A stretch of DNA of 64,000 bases from Phoronis australis (Eukaryota; Phoronida; Phoronidae): the NCBI GenBank assembly GCA_002633005.1, contig NMRA01000292.1, positions 271,328-335,327 of the forward strand. Direction: 5' to 3'. Position numbers and translations under genes: made by a program. The notes beneath the pieces were generated by a model. That model was not told the origin of the DNA, did not search any database, and saw only the letters and a program-made list of their open reading frames with translations. Positions within the stretch are counted from its first letter, which is position 1; each line of letters starts with the position of its first letter. Of the stretch, positions 37,301-50,800 are shown one piece after another.

Positions 37301-39900
37301 GTGGTAACCTACTTTATCTTTATTAGACGCTATTTTCCCGGTCGAAACTTAGCGTGTGTAGTAAGCTATAATAGTTGCTAATTTTCAATTGGTTTTAAGT
37401 AAAAGCATTATTTGACAAAAATAGCGCGGCTTTTCTTAAAAGGTCACGACCTCCGACCCCTAGGCAACAAGTAGCCCCTCGGTTGGCCATTTAGGGGCTA
37501 CAATACTTCCATTCGCTTTCTGTACGCATTTGGTTACATGTATTTTAAACGGGCAGTAAGCCAAATCCAGCCACCGATTTTGAGTTTTCACCTCTACTTC
37601 TATACATATCTTCGATGAAGTTTACTTGTGAGAATTAAAGTGACTTTGGCGAAGAATTCCAACTCCACTTTTTGGTTGCCGTTAACTTTTTCACCACGCA
37701 CGCGATAATCACAAAGTATGTCAACTGAGTCACGTGAGTTAGGCCAAGGCTAGCGCGAGACTGAGCGAAGCGCGTGACGCTAGCGCGCGACACTTGCAAA
37801 ATAGCATGAGAAGGTATCAAGTGAAATTTGTAAGATTTGTGTCCCTTGGACTTTTTATTTGTCAACATGCATGATTTCACGTAACTTCCTCAAAAGGGCA
37901 CCCGGTAAGAGAAACTCGAGAAAACCACGACAGATTTTCATCGATTTGTTCAAATTATCTCGACTGAATCGTCTCCAGACTTATGGCATGAGTTGTTTGT
38001 AACTCCATGTGCATATATGCATGTTTCATTTGATTTTATTTCCTGTATTTTGAAATGAGTAACTTTTTGTGGGGATGTACTATCGCTCCTGTATGCCTGC
38101 GGCATCCAGGGCGATGTAATTGCCTATCCGACCCCGGGCCTCTGACATAGAAAGTAGTTACAAAGCCGAGGCGAGTCGATAAAGGTAGATCGACTCATTG
38201 CAATGTTTCTCGTTCAGTATGTGGTATAAATAGATTATTACATGTTCTCAGTCGTTATCCCCCGTATTCTAGAGCCCTCGTGGATTTTGGAGAATTATCG
38301 CCCGAGGAGCTGTAAATCTATATGTATCAATAACATGATCAAACTTTATTTGATATAAATGTTCAGGATTAAAATATTTCGTTTTCGTTTTATGCAACTT
38401 TTTCATGAAAATCATAAAAATCCTATTTTTTGATAAACCCTCATCAAACGAGGGAAATTTTACTAAATAATTCCTAGCAGCGTTTTGGAGAACAGTGCAT
38501 AAAGCCATAGAACACTAGAGTTCTATGGTAAAGCATAACATCTGAAAGTTTCATATGAATACGATCAGCCATTTCTGAGATCTGTTGTCCCGAAGATAGT
38601 CAGATTTGGATATTTTTCTACTAGGGTCCCACATAACAAAAGTATTTTAAACTAACATAGCCACTAGAACATTTACCGAAGATATGACATCTGTGGAGTG
38701 ACTCCACCGCAAAATTGTTAGCCTCACTCACTCATGGGGCCAGAACAAAAATACCCTATTCACCCCAAACAGCAAATCTGCCGCTGAAATTCGACAAAGT
38801 AAAATTCTAATTATTGATTGTTAATTCTGGATATGTCACATACATCTACGTATCCGGCCTAACTGGCCTAACTAATGATACTTTCGCCGTAAAGTCGTAG
38901 TCATATACTCACGTGCCGACTTATGATGACGACTTAGGTACATCTTTCATCAATGGAACAATGCGTCGCTAGTGTAAAACCTTCACAAACCGATATCTAC
39001 TATGACTGCAAACGACGTGGCTACGTCCGTGTAAGAGGCAAATCGTGCTCATATATCTACATTACCCATGGGGCAACCACCGCGCAGGCATAAGGGAAGC
39101 TAGATCGAGAGTTGTATCGTGCAACAGCTCGAATGTTGCGCTTTTCCTAAACTCCTCCTAACATATTAACACACTGTCGCACAGATTTGGTCACTTACAG
39201 TGGTGTTTCTGTTTGCTTAACAGTGGTGCTTGACCACTGAAGTGACAGCATTTGTGTATTACTAAGCCGGGCAACATATTGACAGATTAATAGAACAAAC
39301 ACATCTGCTCCTGAATGTGCGGGCAATGTCGTGATTATGATTTTGAGGCATTGTCGCTCCCGCTCGTTCCCAAAACGACCGTGCCGGCCTTTCAGCTTCA
39401 TTTTAGTCAAAAACGCCATGAAAGGAATTTTAACTTAAGTTGTTTCAGTTGAAACTGAAATAATGCTCATTCAACGCAACTCACTCAACTGCAGCCATAT
39501 GTAATGAGGTTTCCACGGAAACCCCGCCCACTTAAAAAACTTGAAAAATAAATAGTAAAATAAGGCAAACATAAACAGGACTGAAAGTTACGAGATGTTT
39601 AGATATTAATGACATCCTTCGACTGATGGAACTCGTCTTGTCTTCTAGATTCTTCTAATTATCATAGAAATGATGCAGTTTCTACCGGGTGTCTTCCAAT
39701 ATAACCATCAGTATAAAATCTTAATTTAGTCCTCTAAAATTCGTCACGTGCACCTTTAAAAATATTCCTTCGACATGCAAGCGTGCTTGACCGAGCATGG
39801 CCATTTATGACAAGAGAACACGTCGGTTGTATAATATTAATATGCTTTTGACTTACAGTATAGGTAGTAAATATGAGGTGAGTGAGCGAATTAGGAAATG
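34341..39900. other. Intergenic region with a tRNA-derived element
   Basis: The stretch separates the NXPE-like gene from the 3' end of the SRCR mosaic gene, both on the minus strand. Apart from the tRNA-like sequence at 36,973-37,051 and a short palindrome at about 38,505-38,528, I recognise nothing. The 3' UTR of the mosaic gene should lie just below 39,900. Confidence 0.5.
36973..37051 (-). repeat. tRNA-derived SINE head or tRNA pseudogene
   Basis: On the minus strand the sequence has an A box (tggtgcagtgg) and a B box (gggttcgacacc) about 30 nt apart. A T-stem (ccgg/ccgg) is present, but the seven bases either side do not form an acceptor stem and the anticodon arm is poor. I therefore read it as a pol III promoter relic of a SINE rather than a working tRNA gene. 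Confidence 0.55.
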
Positions 39901-40169
39901 TCAGACAAACGCGGAAAAGTGTTTCCACTCAATTTGATTGGGATCGGTCTCTGCAAGGGCCGCCTCGGCTTTAAGACATTCGCAGTTGGGCTCCGTGTCC
40001 CCTGATGCAGTCTGTTTGAAATTCACAGATTTACACTCTAAATGCCGCGAACAATAGGCTATGCATTCTATTTCTCTCCTCATTGTGGAACTGCTGATTA
40101 GATCCGTTTTCACGCAGATCAGTTTCCCGCGTCTTGTGGTTACGGTCATCCCTGCTGGCGAGTCCTCAT
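39901..40169 (-). CDS. Mosaic gene exon 16: terminal PAN/apple domain and stop
   Basis: It opens in phase 1 after acceptor ctttttatag, encoding D-E-D-S-P-A-G-M and then an apple-type Cys pattern (L-I-C-V-K-T, C-I-A-Y-C-S-R-H-L-E-C-K, C-E-C). It ends H-F-S-A-F-V and a stop at 39,901. There is no hydrophobic tail, so no membrane anchor is encoded here. Confidence 0.8.
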
Positions 40170-43100
40170 CTATAAAAAGAAGAATTGCAGTTGATAGTGT
40201 TTGTTTTAGTGTCAAGTACATTGTTCATGTTGAACGTTCAAATATCATACAGCACGTGAATTGTATTAGGTCTAACAATTAATATGTATCCAGTCAGAAT
40301 TGGAGATATTTGTCAGCCCAGAATGAGACTTAATAATAATTTATCCACACACAATCTCAGAGCATAGCTAGCTTTTAAACAAAACTCACACAGCCTATTC
40401 CTGACTCACAGTTTGTGCCGTGCTCTTGCAGTGGCTTAAAAATGGCGCGAAAAGTGTAGTTAAAGTAGGTTACTTGCCTAGTAGACTGGTGGATATTCGA
40501 ATGGTTAAGCCGAGTTTTCTCAGGTGAAATTAATAGTTACTAGGACCACCAGAATGGGCAGAACATAATAAACACATGGAAGGCTTCAATGCAAGTATCC
40601 TCCCTGAATAGACGCCTCGGTATCAGTTTACTGAGATTACCCATCTTTTGGTCCAGAGCTCTGGCGTTGTTGTACAGGAACATCGACAGAGGGAGACGCA
40701 ATTTTCAAGGGAAAGGGACAGTCAGTCACCATTCGCTAGCAAAGGGAACTAGGCGACTCCACAACATCGGGAGAAAATAACATTGAGCTTTTCCATATGT
40801 TTTTGTCCTCTAACATAGTGTTAGTTTTATTCCTTCTTATCCTCCTAGTAGGGACTGCTCATGTTATCCTGTCTTTACATGGGCGGCCGGCGGAGCACTG
40901 AAAAAAGTCGGGGGGGGGGGGGGCTATACCCTNTGTGGTGCACCGCCTATAGACCATTGGCGGCGCAGCATTGAAAAAAGTGGGGCTATAACCCCCGCAG
41001 CCCCCTATGGTGCGCCGCCCATTGTGCGTGTTACAGTGATACAACGGCCGCGGAGTCGAGTCGTTGTTCATTGACACCCGGTCTCTGCAAACTCGTCTAT
41101 GTTTTCCCAAACTAAGTACCTCTTTGTTGGACACGTCACCTGCCTATTCGGCGGAAATAATTTGTTCGTTTCTCAAATAACCTGTCTGTTCGTCACTTGT
41201 TCGTTCGCCAAATATATTGTCTGTTTATTGACTGTTTCTAGTTTGAGCATTTCGAGTTCGGTGCCCATACAAACCTCAACAATGCACAAAGCAACGAGAC
41301 TGCGGATGAAGATTACCTCGGTTTTCACAAAGCTTCCCGTATGTGTTTTTCAGACACAGGCACGTGTACGTGCCGTTTTCTGGGTGGTATTTCACTGTAC
41401 TCAGTCTTTTACAAGGACTGAACAACGGGATCTCGTTGGAGATGGTTTCCTTTATGTAGTATCTGATGTTAGTGGGCTGAATGTTAGGATCCAGGAAACC
41501 TGTGGATGGCCTTGTCAGTGCACCGAGAGATGGCGTTGCTGAATCAGACGTTGTCAGAATGCCTTCATCTCTCTGCAAAAATGATAGCTTTGGTAAAAAT
41601 CGGAGTTTGTTATAGGAATCTGGATGACAGGAGACGGCTTTTAAAAGACTTTCAAGATTGGTAACGTGCTGGTGGCGCAGTGGTTAAGTTGTGACTTGCG
41701 AGCAAGAGTAGCCCGAAAACGAGTCACGATAAGATGAGATCCGCATTACTGCGAAATAGTTTCGAAATTTCTTTTTAATATTAAATCTCTTAGTTTGAGT
41801 AGATAACATTGCATACATGTAAAATAACTTATTGGGAATGAAAATGATTTTATTTATATTCGTAATCATTTGTCATTGTAGTCTTAACATCAGTTAATCA
41901 ATTTATTGGATTTCTTTGTGATTGTTTAGCCCAGATACAATGCCTCTTGGCGCTTTCTGGGTCGGTATATTTATTGTACTATTTCATAATAAATATTAAA
42001 AAAATCACAATCTGTCCAAATTATAAATAAGCTGAACCTTTTGACCTCGATCACGACAAAATCCGGCATCAAGCACACACCCGATACGACAAGACGCGGC
42101 CTGCCGTTGTTCAATCGAACACATGCACGCACCGAGGGGGGGCTCAGGGGGCTCAAACGAGTCCCCATTTGGTGAAGTGGGCAAAAGGTTCGCCTCAGAG
42201 AAACAAAATCTCCGAAAAAAGCAGAAAACGAGACAAAAGTCCTCTATAGAGGCAGCAACTACCAAAAATCAGCGAATGTACAATTCAAATCTCTGAACGT
42301 ACTCCGTGAATCTTGGTAGAAGGTCCACATTCTCAAAAATTAGAGCCCTTCAGTTTTTTAGGCTGAGTGCGCGCACGAAACATGTGATCTTGTTGCCAGG
42401 CTGTCATGAAGTAACGCACGGGGTACGACTTTTTATCGACGACGATGCTCTATCTCTGTGTGCAGGCCTCAGGACACACCACTAACCATGATTCCAGCTA
42501 ACAAAAATAGATGTAGAGTGGCCCTGCGCGGGACCAAGCGTTTGACGTTTTTGGTGCGGAGACAATTAATATAAAGAGATTTCAATGACCTCAAAACATA
42601 AAACTAACATCAGAAATGAACTCCCCACCTCCAAAAATATTGAAAACTTGGTATTACAATATGTTCTAATGGTAACAATACCCGTGATGCGCGAATTTCC
42701 ACTTTCGGCAGCGGCCATATTGTTTTTTTTTACATAACGGCCACCAGGGGGATAGCACAGTTTGTTTGCGGTGTTTTTTTGAAAATTGTTTAATTTATTC
42801 CTAACACTGTACCAAATTGCAAAAACATGTCACAAAGTGCTCTATTTTTATTAATTACCTTCCCGCTAATCTGCAACCTTATGGACCTACCTTTAAGTAA
42901 GGCAAGCACCGTGACAACGTCGTCTTGACCTGGTCATGATTTTCGGACCCCACGAAAGTTAAACGAGTTTTGTTTTGACACTTCGATGCCAAAAACGAGT
43001 TGCCGACATGTGACGTCCATTGGCCATACGTGCTGCCGTCAGCGTCAATGCGGTAACTAAAGTAATCACTCTCGGATACAGCTTTCACGTGGTCATCCAA

Positions 43101-44822
43101 AAGAGATAGTATAGAGTAATCGACAAGACTTGGTTGAGAGGCACCAATTAACTTGTGTGCAGACCAGGTGCTCGTGGTGACACTCAAAACCATCATCCAC
43201 GCCGTTGTTGAAGATAAATCGCAATAAATTGGTGTTAGCACATTGTTCATATTTATTAGGTACCACCCACTCTCAGCTTGCGGTTTGAGGTGCTTCAATT
43301 CAACACACGATCTAATATTTTCCGTCTCTTCACACCTTATCTTTGTGTAATTGTACTCGCCGTCGAATACTTCGGAGGCGGAACCATTTTCACTTCGCGT
43401 GGCAAAGTTTAGGATGCATCTTTTAAGCGATGGCGAGTAGCTAACAGACACACACGTTCCCAAACCTTCACATTCTGCTTTGCATTCTGTCAACGACAGT
43501 ACATCCTCAACTGTTTTGTTCAATGAATTCTGTAGAAGTACCCCCATTTTCAAGTCATACCAGCGTTTTGTGCAAGGTATGCATTGTCTGACATATCTGC
43601 GCACAATCAAGTTAGCAAGAGTCCAGTTACGGCCATGGTAGGATCTCATTTTCAAATAACAATCGCCGTTCGTCTCGTCGTAATATATTTCACGACAGTA
43701 CCAGTCCATGTCGCATTTTATTGTACACAAGTCGAGGTTCGCGTTTTTTAGTTTCTTAAAACTAGTTCCCGTTATGTTCGTCACCACTTCGGTTTGTACC
43801 ATAATCTGCAAGCCCACACATTCCTTGTGAAATACGGCAACAAAACCGCGATTTTCCGACGTGTCGTCCGATTTAAAGTTAACGAGCATCTGGTTGCTGA
43901 TTGATCTTATTGGGCCAGGTTTTGTAAAGCCGCAAAGTCCTGGTGAAAGCATCTGGTTATTATCGAGCGGGTCAAAAGCTTGTACGAAATCTTGCTGGCA
44001 GTTCGACGAATCCACAATCTGCAGAAGTGCGGAAAGAAATAACCTTTATAACAACAAGAGAGCAATTGTAAGGCAGAAACAACAACGCAGTGTTTTGAAA
44101 TAAGACAAACTTACTTCTAGTTTTGTACCAACACTACTATGGACATTTTACCGTCCGGAAAATTGTGAGATATACACATGTTCCTCGCCATATATTGTTG
44201 GCTGGAAATGAAGCTTGACTGACCCGGCAGTATCCCGCAATTCCGCGTTGCAGATGTTCCTTAAGTTAGACCTCAACTACGAAAAGGTCAATGCCGCGAG
44301 CTAGGTGACATTTTCATTTAGTTGATGAGTTAAACCGTCTCCATATTGTTTTGCTTGGTGTACCTTGAAGTTTTGGGCTCAAGGAAACTCTGGAAGCATT
44401 TTGATATTAAATACCTATCATAATTTCAACCTCAACGAATAATAAGGTATTTTCAGAAACGTCTTACATACCCGGAAGCGAAAGAAGGTCAGAACTACCC
44501 TGTATGGTTTGGATACTGTGATTCTCCATGAGCAGTCACTGTTGGGAAGGTAGTTATGATCTGAAACAACACAAGTTACATCACATGAATATGCAACACT
44601 GTGAGTCGGATTAAACTCATTGATCCTACGACCATCAGATGAATCTCGATATTTCTATAAGCATCCAATTCTGTCACTACATGCTCATTTTCAGCCTATC
44701 CTGATGAAAGTACACAACCGTGGTACACGACTACTCAGAGTTTAATCTTACAGTAGTACACGAGAACACTTGCACTTTTGCTAAAAAAGTCCATTTAAAG
44801 CAGCAGCAGCAGGAGCAGCAGC

Positions 44823-44866
<44 letters not shown>

Positions 44867-47800
44867 AAGTAGCAGCAGCAGCAGAAGGAAGCAGCAGGGG
44901 CAGCAACAACAGCAGGAGAAGAAACACCAACAGCAGCAGCAGTAACAGCAGCAGCAACAGCAGCAGCAACGGCAGTAGTATATTTTTATTGAAGTGACAT
45001 GTGCTTAAATTTAAACAATTTAAACAAGAATTTAAAAAGCTCACCCACCCACTGGGTTTATAAGTCACTGATTACACAGTAGTATGTAAACACCTGTTGC
45101 GTTTCAGAAGAACAGAAAGCTCCCTGAACAAATTAACCATTAAAAACTTAACTTATCTATATCAGATAAATTCAAAAAAGTGGAGTGCAAGTTGATGGTC
45201 TCATTATATAGTTTTCTACGTAAGTCTATTTACTATGGCCCAGGCCTTTCCGACGGCACGGTGCTAACTACTGTTCTAAGTGCCACGACACGAGATATGT
45301 GTGATCAGTATCAAAATAAGTACCGTCCGCTAACTGCGAGGAGTAAATATGGCGAACCCAGGCAAAGCGTACCTTGGTAACTCGTTTTAATGATGCCCTC
45401 GTCACCTGATATGTCATTATGTCCAATGCATCTGTCGTAGTTGTCGTAACAGAACACGCCGGCGTCCCTGTCATGCCGATATCCGCAGTGAGTCCATCCA
45501 AAGCCCAACACGGTGGGACAGTCGAACAGGCTGAAGCCAGGACCATTTGGAGGACAGCCTGTGTTTGAGAACTCCATGTATACCGGCCCTATGCCTCTAC
45601 CAGCATGACTGTGGGTTTGATGTCTTCCGAAATCGTACACGTAACCAAACTCATGACAGAGAGCTCTGGCATGGTGCCAGCCCCAGTAGTTGTGGCACAC
45701 TGTTCCCAGGTGACCGGCAAAGTCGAGTTCTACGTAGCCGTAGTTTGATCTTCCACCATTTAGTCTATATTCCTGGTAATATTCTAAACAGAAGCGATTA
45801 AGCGATTGAAATTAACTTGAACAGGAGCAGAGAGAGCCGATGACAGAGATTTATATGGGAGTTGGCAGGAAACGTCCTCTTCTAAGGTAGGTGATTTAGT
45901 ATTAAAGTAACCACGTACAATAGCGGCTATAGAGGTCGCGGTTTAGGAGACACAGAACAGTTCTCACAGGGGTTTGCCTATCAGAACACACGTCAATGGA
46001 CTCTTCACCCTTTCTTCACTCTGTCAAAAACCGCATGCAAATAAAGAAAAGTTTTGAGTCATTTCACATCACAAGACCTACATATGAGCACAGAAATTTT
46101 AGTCTCTCTTGTATTTTTGACCCTTTCACTACCAGTGAAAACCAAACTAGACTAAGAAAAGTAAGGGGGAAAATGCAAAATCGGCACTTTTCACCCCAAA
46201 ACCACCACTTCCGCGCTGATGATCGACTAAAGCCAACATAAAATTCCGAAAGGAAATTTCCTACCGACTCCAAAAATGTGGCCCAAAAGTACTGTCAACC
46301 AACTAGTATTTTGCAAATCTGGCTTGTTTGAGGGCTACCTGAAATCGCGGCCAATTTTTCAGTTGCTACACAGCAATGCACAATTGCAACAGGGGCCCCA
46401 CCATCTTGAAGGAGAGTGAAGCTACAGCCGAGAATGTGGCCTTTTTCATTCTCAGCATGTTTACAAATGCAAACAAACCACATTCACTGAGCCTACATGC
46501 AATGCCTACCTACAAAATGCCCCCAAACGTGGCGTACCCCAAAATTTTAATATTTTGAGGGTGCAAATTGGCCGCGGCCGCAGCCTAACTGTTCAGTACC
46601 ACCTTACCTACCGTTACATACCACCCACCACGACCACAACTGCAACATCATCACTGTTTGTTTCGCTTTTGTTCAAGTCTTTATACATGTACAGTATTAC
46701 AATTAAAGGATGCACGTGTTTAATTAGGTTGACTGCACTAACTCGGTCACGAAAGTTCTACGTTAAACTGTTTGAAAGATCATTCAAAATTCATCGTTCG
46801 ATAAATCGTGGCTACGCTCATGCAGTTAGCACATTTTACAATGCACAGTTTACAATACAACATCCGTCACCTTCAGCGTCTGAACAGAAGACCGCCGCGT
46901 CACCATACGTGTTATGCTGTTGACAAGAATCATGGCCGCCAAAACCATCATGGCTGCAGTTAAGTATGCCCGGCTCACTTCCGTTGCATCTCAAATTATT
47001 CATCCAGTTCATCACATGTTGCATTGAGTAATACGGTTTGGCCGCACCTATCTTGTATCTAGAAAACAGTTGTCATCACCAACTTATGGTTACTGACTTT
47101 CCGCACCTTTAAGTTTTTACAAAAGTACATTGATATTAAATTCGTCTGTAACAGGGTTGTCGCGTAAACACTACGCAACAGTCCACGTCTCACAGTTTAC
47201 AATATTACTTAGTAGGTCTACAGGAATGTGTAACGTAATCCGACTGCCCCCAACACTTTCCGTCACAGTGATGCTCTTCGAATATATATTCGAGCGTTCG
47301 ATGATGAGGTTTCAAGACTACAGAACCTTCTCCCCTAAGTCAATAGTTGGAACCGGGGAGGCAAGACATCTGCCGCTGAAAAGGCATGAACAACTCTTTT
47401 CTGGTTTGACCAACGCCCATCTGAAAAGTGAGTTGCTTTTTGGATTAGAAGACACCTTGCCACCATTAAGTACTGACTTTGGGGAGAAAAAGCCACAACC
47501 TTAGACCGGCATCTTTGAATGACCTAACTCTCTGTTACCTCGGTTGCCCTACAAACAAACTGTGTAAATGAACAACTTTATGCTCTTTCTTTCGGGAGGA
47601 GTTTTATGCATTAAAATGTTTATATTAATCAGGTTCTAGCTTTTTGTAGAGTTTCCAGAAAATGCATGTAACTAAAATGTAATTTAAGAAATTTCATTGA
47701 CTAAATTTATTTCATGGTTTGAATTTGTGAAATGTCCTTCTTACAGGTATCCTGCTGGATGGAAATGTAAGCTGTACGTTCTCCGCTTTTATTGGTTGAT

Positions 47801-50800
47801 TTCGTACTGGTGTGGATGATAGGCATTCCACAATCCACTGTAATGCAACTAATTTGTCAATCTGAAAGACAATCACTTAAGTGTACTTTCGGCAGTCATT
47901 TACACTATACGTTTCATACAAACCCAGCTTCTCTACACACAACTTGAGCATCTATGTCATCGAATCCGTTCGAGCAGATGGTTCCTTTAAGTCTTGCATA
48001 TTCCACGAACACAAGGCCGTATGTTTGACCAAGAAAAGTTTTTCCTCTTTCTATCGTGACGCGCCAGTCTGAAATATATGATTGGTACCCAAACAGTCAG
48101 TGCGCAATGCTCTTACTTGCAAGAAATAAATAATTAACCCGTAGCAGACGACAATCATTGTGTCAATGAGAGAAGCGATTTCCTCCCAAACAGCATGTGT
48201 ATGAGAAGGGATCTCAGAAGGTATAAAGAGGCCAACCTCCTGCATCAATCTCAACAATGGTTTTCGCGATAAGTCGAATCCAAAGAGGTCGTCATTTCTT
48301 AAAATTTCCTTTGTTATTTTTGGTCGATTTCAAAATCACGACGCATGGAAATGGTCTGCTACTGCAGTTCATATCTTTATGGAACTTATACAGTTGTACA
48401 CAAGACGTTAACACCAGCACAACGTAACAAACCTTACTTGCAAAGAGGTCCTCATTTTCTTCGTAGCAGACGACACCGACATCTTTGTTGTGAGAGTACC
48501 ACTGAATCAACCCTTGCTGATGTAATTCTTCCCGATCCTCTTTCCAAAAGTTATCCCCATAACCAGCTGCGTATGGGCAATCCTGGCAATTGTAAGATGT
48601 ATGGATGAACTGTTAATTACTTTTAAGTTATCAAAATGTTAATTCTTTCCAACAATCTTGTTGCAAAATTGCTGAATTTTCCACAAACACAATTAAATTT
48701 TGGAGTTTAACATTCCATTTGATTTAAAACAAAGGACCATAGGAATATTTTTTGTTTTACTTTCTAAATACTTACTTAGTGGTTCTCTAAAATACTAAGG
48801 ACAAGTTATATAGTAGTGGGCGTCGAATAACCGTTACAAGAGAGGAACCATTCTCCACCGCGAAACCTGAACACATATCCCAACATTTACCACGGACATT
48901 TTGTATTCATAAAAGGTGTTACATACCATGCCTGTAACGGAAATTGAATCCCACGATAAGGATGTTATGAGAATAAAGGGCTTAACTGTCGTTTTTAGCC
49001 GTAGTTTTTAAGGCGAAATGATACTTCAACTGATTCAGAAGTGTAAAGTTAGAATTTTGTGTTTCACCTTTACTGGAAGATCATAAATTAAAGAACAACA
49101 AAATAAATGTTCATAATTTCTCTTTATCTCAGTGGCTTTGATTTCTCATCTTCACAAAGCTCAAAGTCATATGTATGAAAAAAATAGGCAGCAAACCGAG
49201 ACATTTATTATGCTTTAATAATACAAACAAAGACTGGCAGACAAAAGTGCTATTTTCATACCATTATACCATTCTAGTGAACAAATGCCTTCTACAGCAC
49301 TCTGTTTGCTACCAGCCTGTCAACCTATACATAACCATCAAGTAGTGTAAGCGTGTAGTCTCGAAGTGTTTTAAAAACTGATGTAGTCTCAAAGCAGGAG
49401 TGAACGTACCGTAAGGCTGTTTTCAGTTCCCTCACATGTAACGTTCTTCAGCCACTGTGCATATTTTCTGTGATGCCGCCACATTCTACCCGGCGCTGAA
49501 ATACCACCGGCATATGGCTTAACACCATTGTACTCCAACTGTCTACAGACAACGCTTGCCTCTACGTCCGTCCACACACCCGGATCTGCGCTAACTGTAC
49601 CCCATTGGGTTTTATAATTAACAAACACGTGACCATACCGTTTGTTATCGCCATCCATAATCCTCACCATAAAGTCGTCACTGAAGGTATTGGTCGAGGT
49701 ATAGCATTCTACGTAAGCTTCCGAATCTCTGTACAAACAGTCGGGATCCGGATAGTGTTCACCCCACTTTTCATCCATAGGACAGTCGAGCAAATTCGTT
49801 TCACTTCCTGTGCAGTTGATATGCTTTTTCCATATGGGTAACCGTTGGTCACCTTGATCCATAAGGCCACAGCACAAAGGTATGCCGGCATCAAAGTTCT
49901 CGTAACCAATCGTCGCGGCATAAGTTTTGCACGTAACCAAAGCATCCTCTGTAGTCCAGTCAGGATCGCATATCATTCCTGGGGCATTGTAGTGAGTCAA
50001 AAGGACGTGCCCATATTTTCCAGTCGTAGGTTGAACATTTAATGTTACCCGGTTCACTGTAGATAGTAAGTATAATCTTCAAAAATAACCATTATACGAA
50101 AATGTACGTTTTCCATGCAAAAACAAAGTTAGTGAAACGCTAATTTTGCCATCAGCATCAGAAAACGGCATCATCATCATCATGAGGTTTGAACGTGAAC
50201 CAGGCGATAATACGACTCGAAAGAACAGTCCAAACATACCAACAGATTAACTTAGGCTAAAATGAAGCGTAGCAGTCCGAAATAATAAAAGTGTGAAACC
50301 TTGCAACTAATGATATGACAACGTTATGTTGTATGAATGATATAGCTGTCCAATAGTAACGCTCATGAATGTCAATGTTACTTTGGGTACCATAAGTCAG
50401 ATTTCATGGTTTCAGTCCAGCATTCTCGAAGTCTGGCTAGACCTAACGACCTTCTTACCATTGCCGAGTTGATCCACAGGCTGCTGGTCAAGTGAAATGG
50501 GTTCGGAGCTACATGTAGGGCCAACGTGCCGTCAGCGGGCACAATCTATTTCTGTTTTGGGGAAAGTACAGTTTGGACGGGAGGCGAATAATTAAGTCCG
50601 ACTCTTTCAGTGCTCCTATTTTTCTAATGTACTAGAAACATACCGTACCGTAAGTATTTGCTTCGTCGAAGCAAAGTGCTCCTGCAGTACTTTTCCCGCT
50701 TCGTTCTCCATGGGAAGCGCAACTGCTAGTGGATGTGTAAGAACAATCCCACAGCGATGTTTCCGTGCCATCGCACTGGAAGTTGGACAATCCGTAACTT

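Noticed and set aside
44781-45068. Poly-Leu/poly-Ala frame of 95 codons
   Set aside because: It is a translation of the CAG-type repeat in an intron.
47130-47504. 124-codon plus-strand frame
   Set aside because: No domain, no splice context, and it lies inside an intron of the mosaic gene on the opposite strand.
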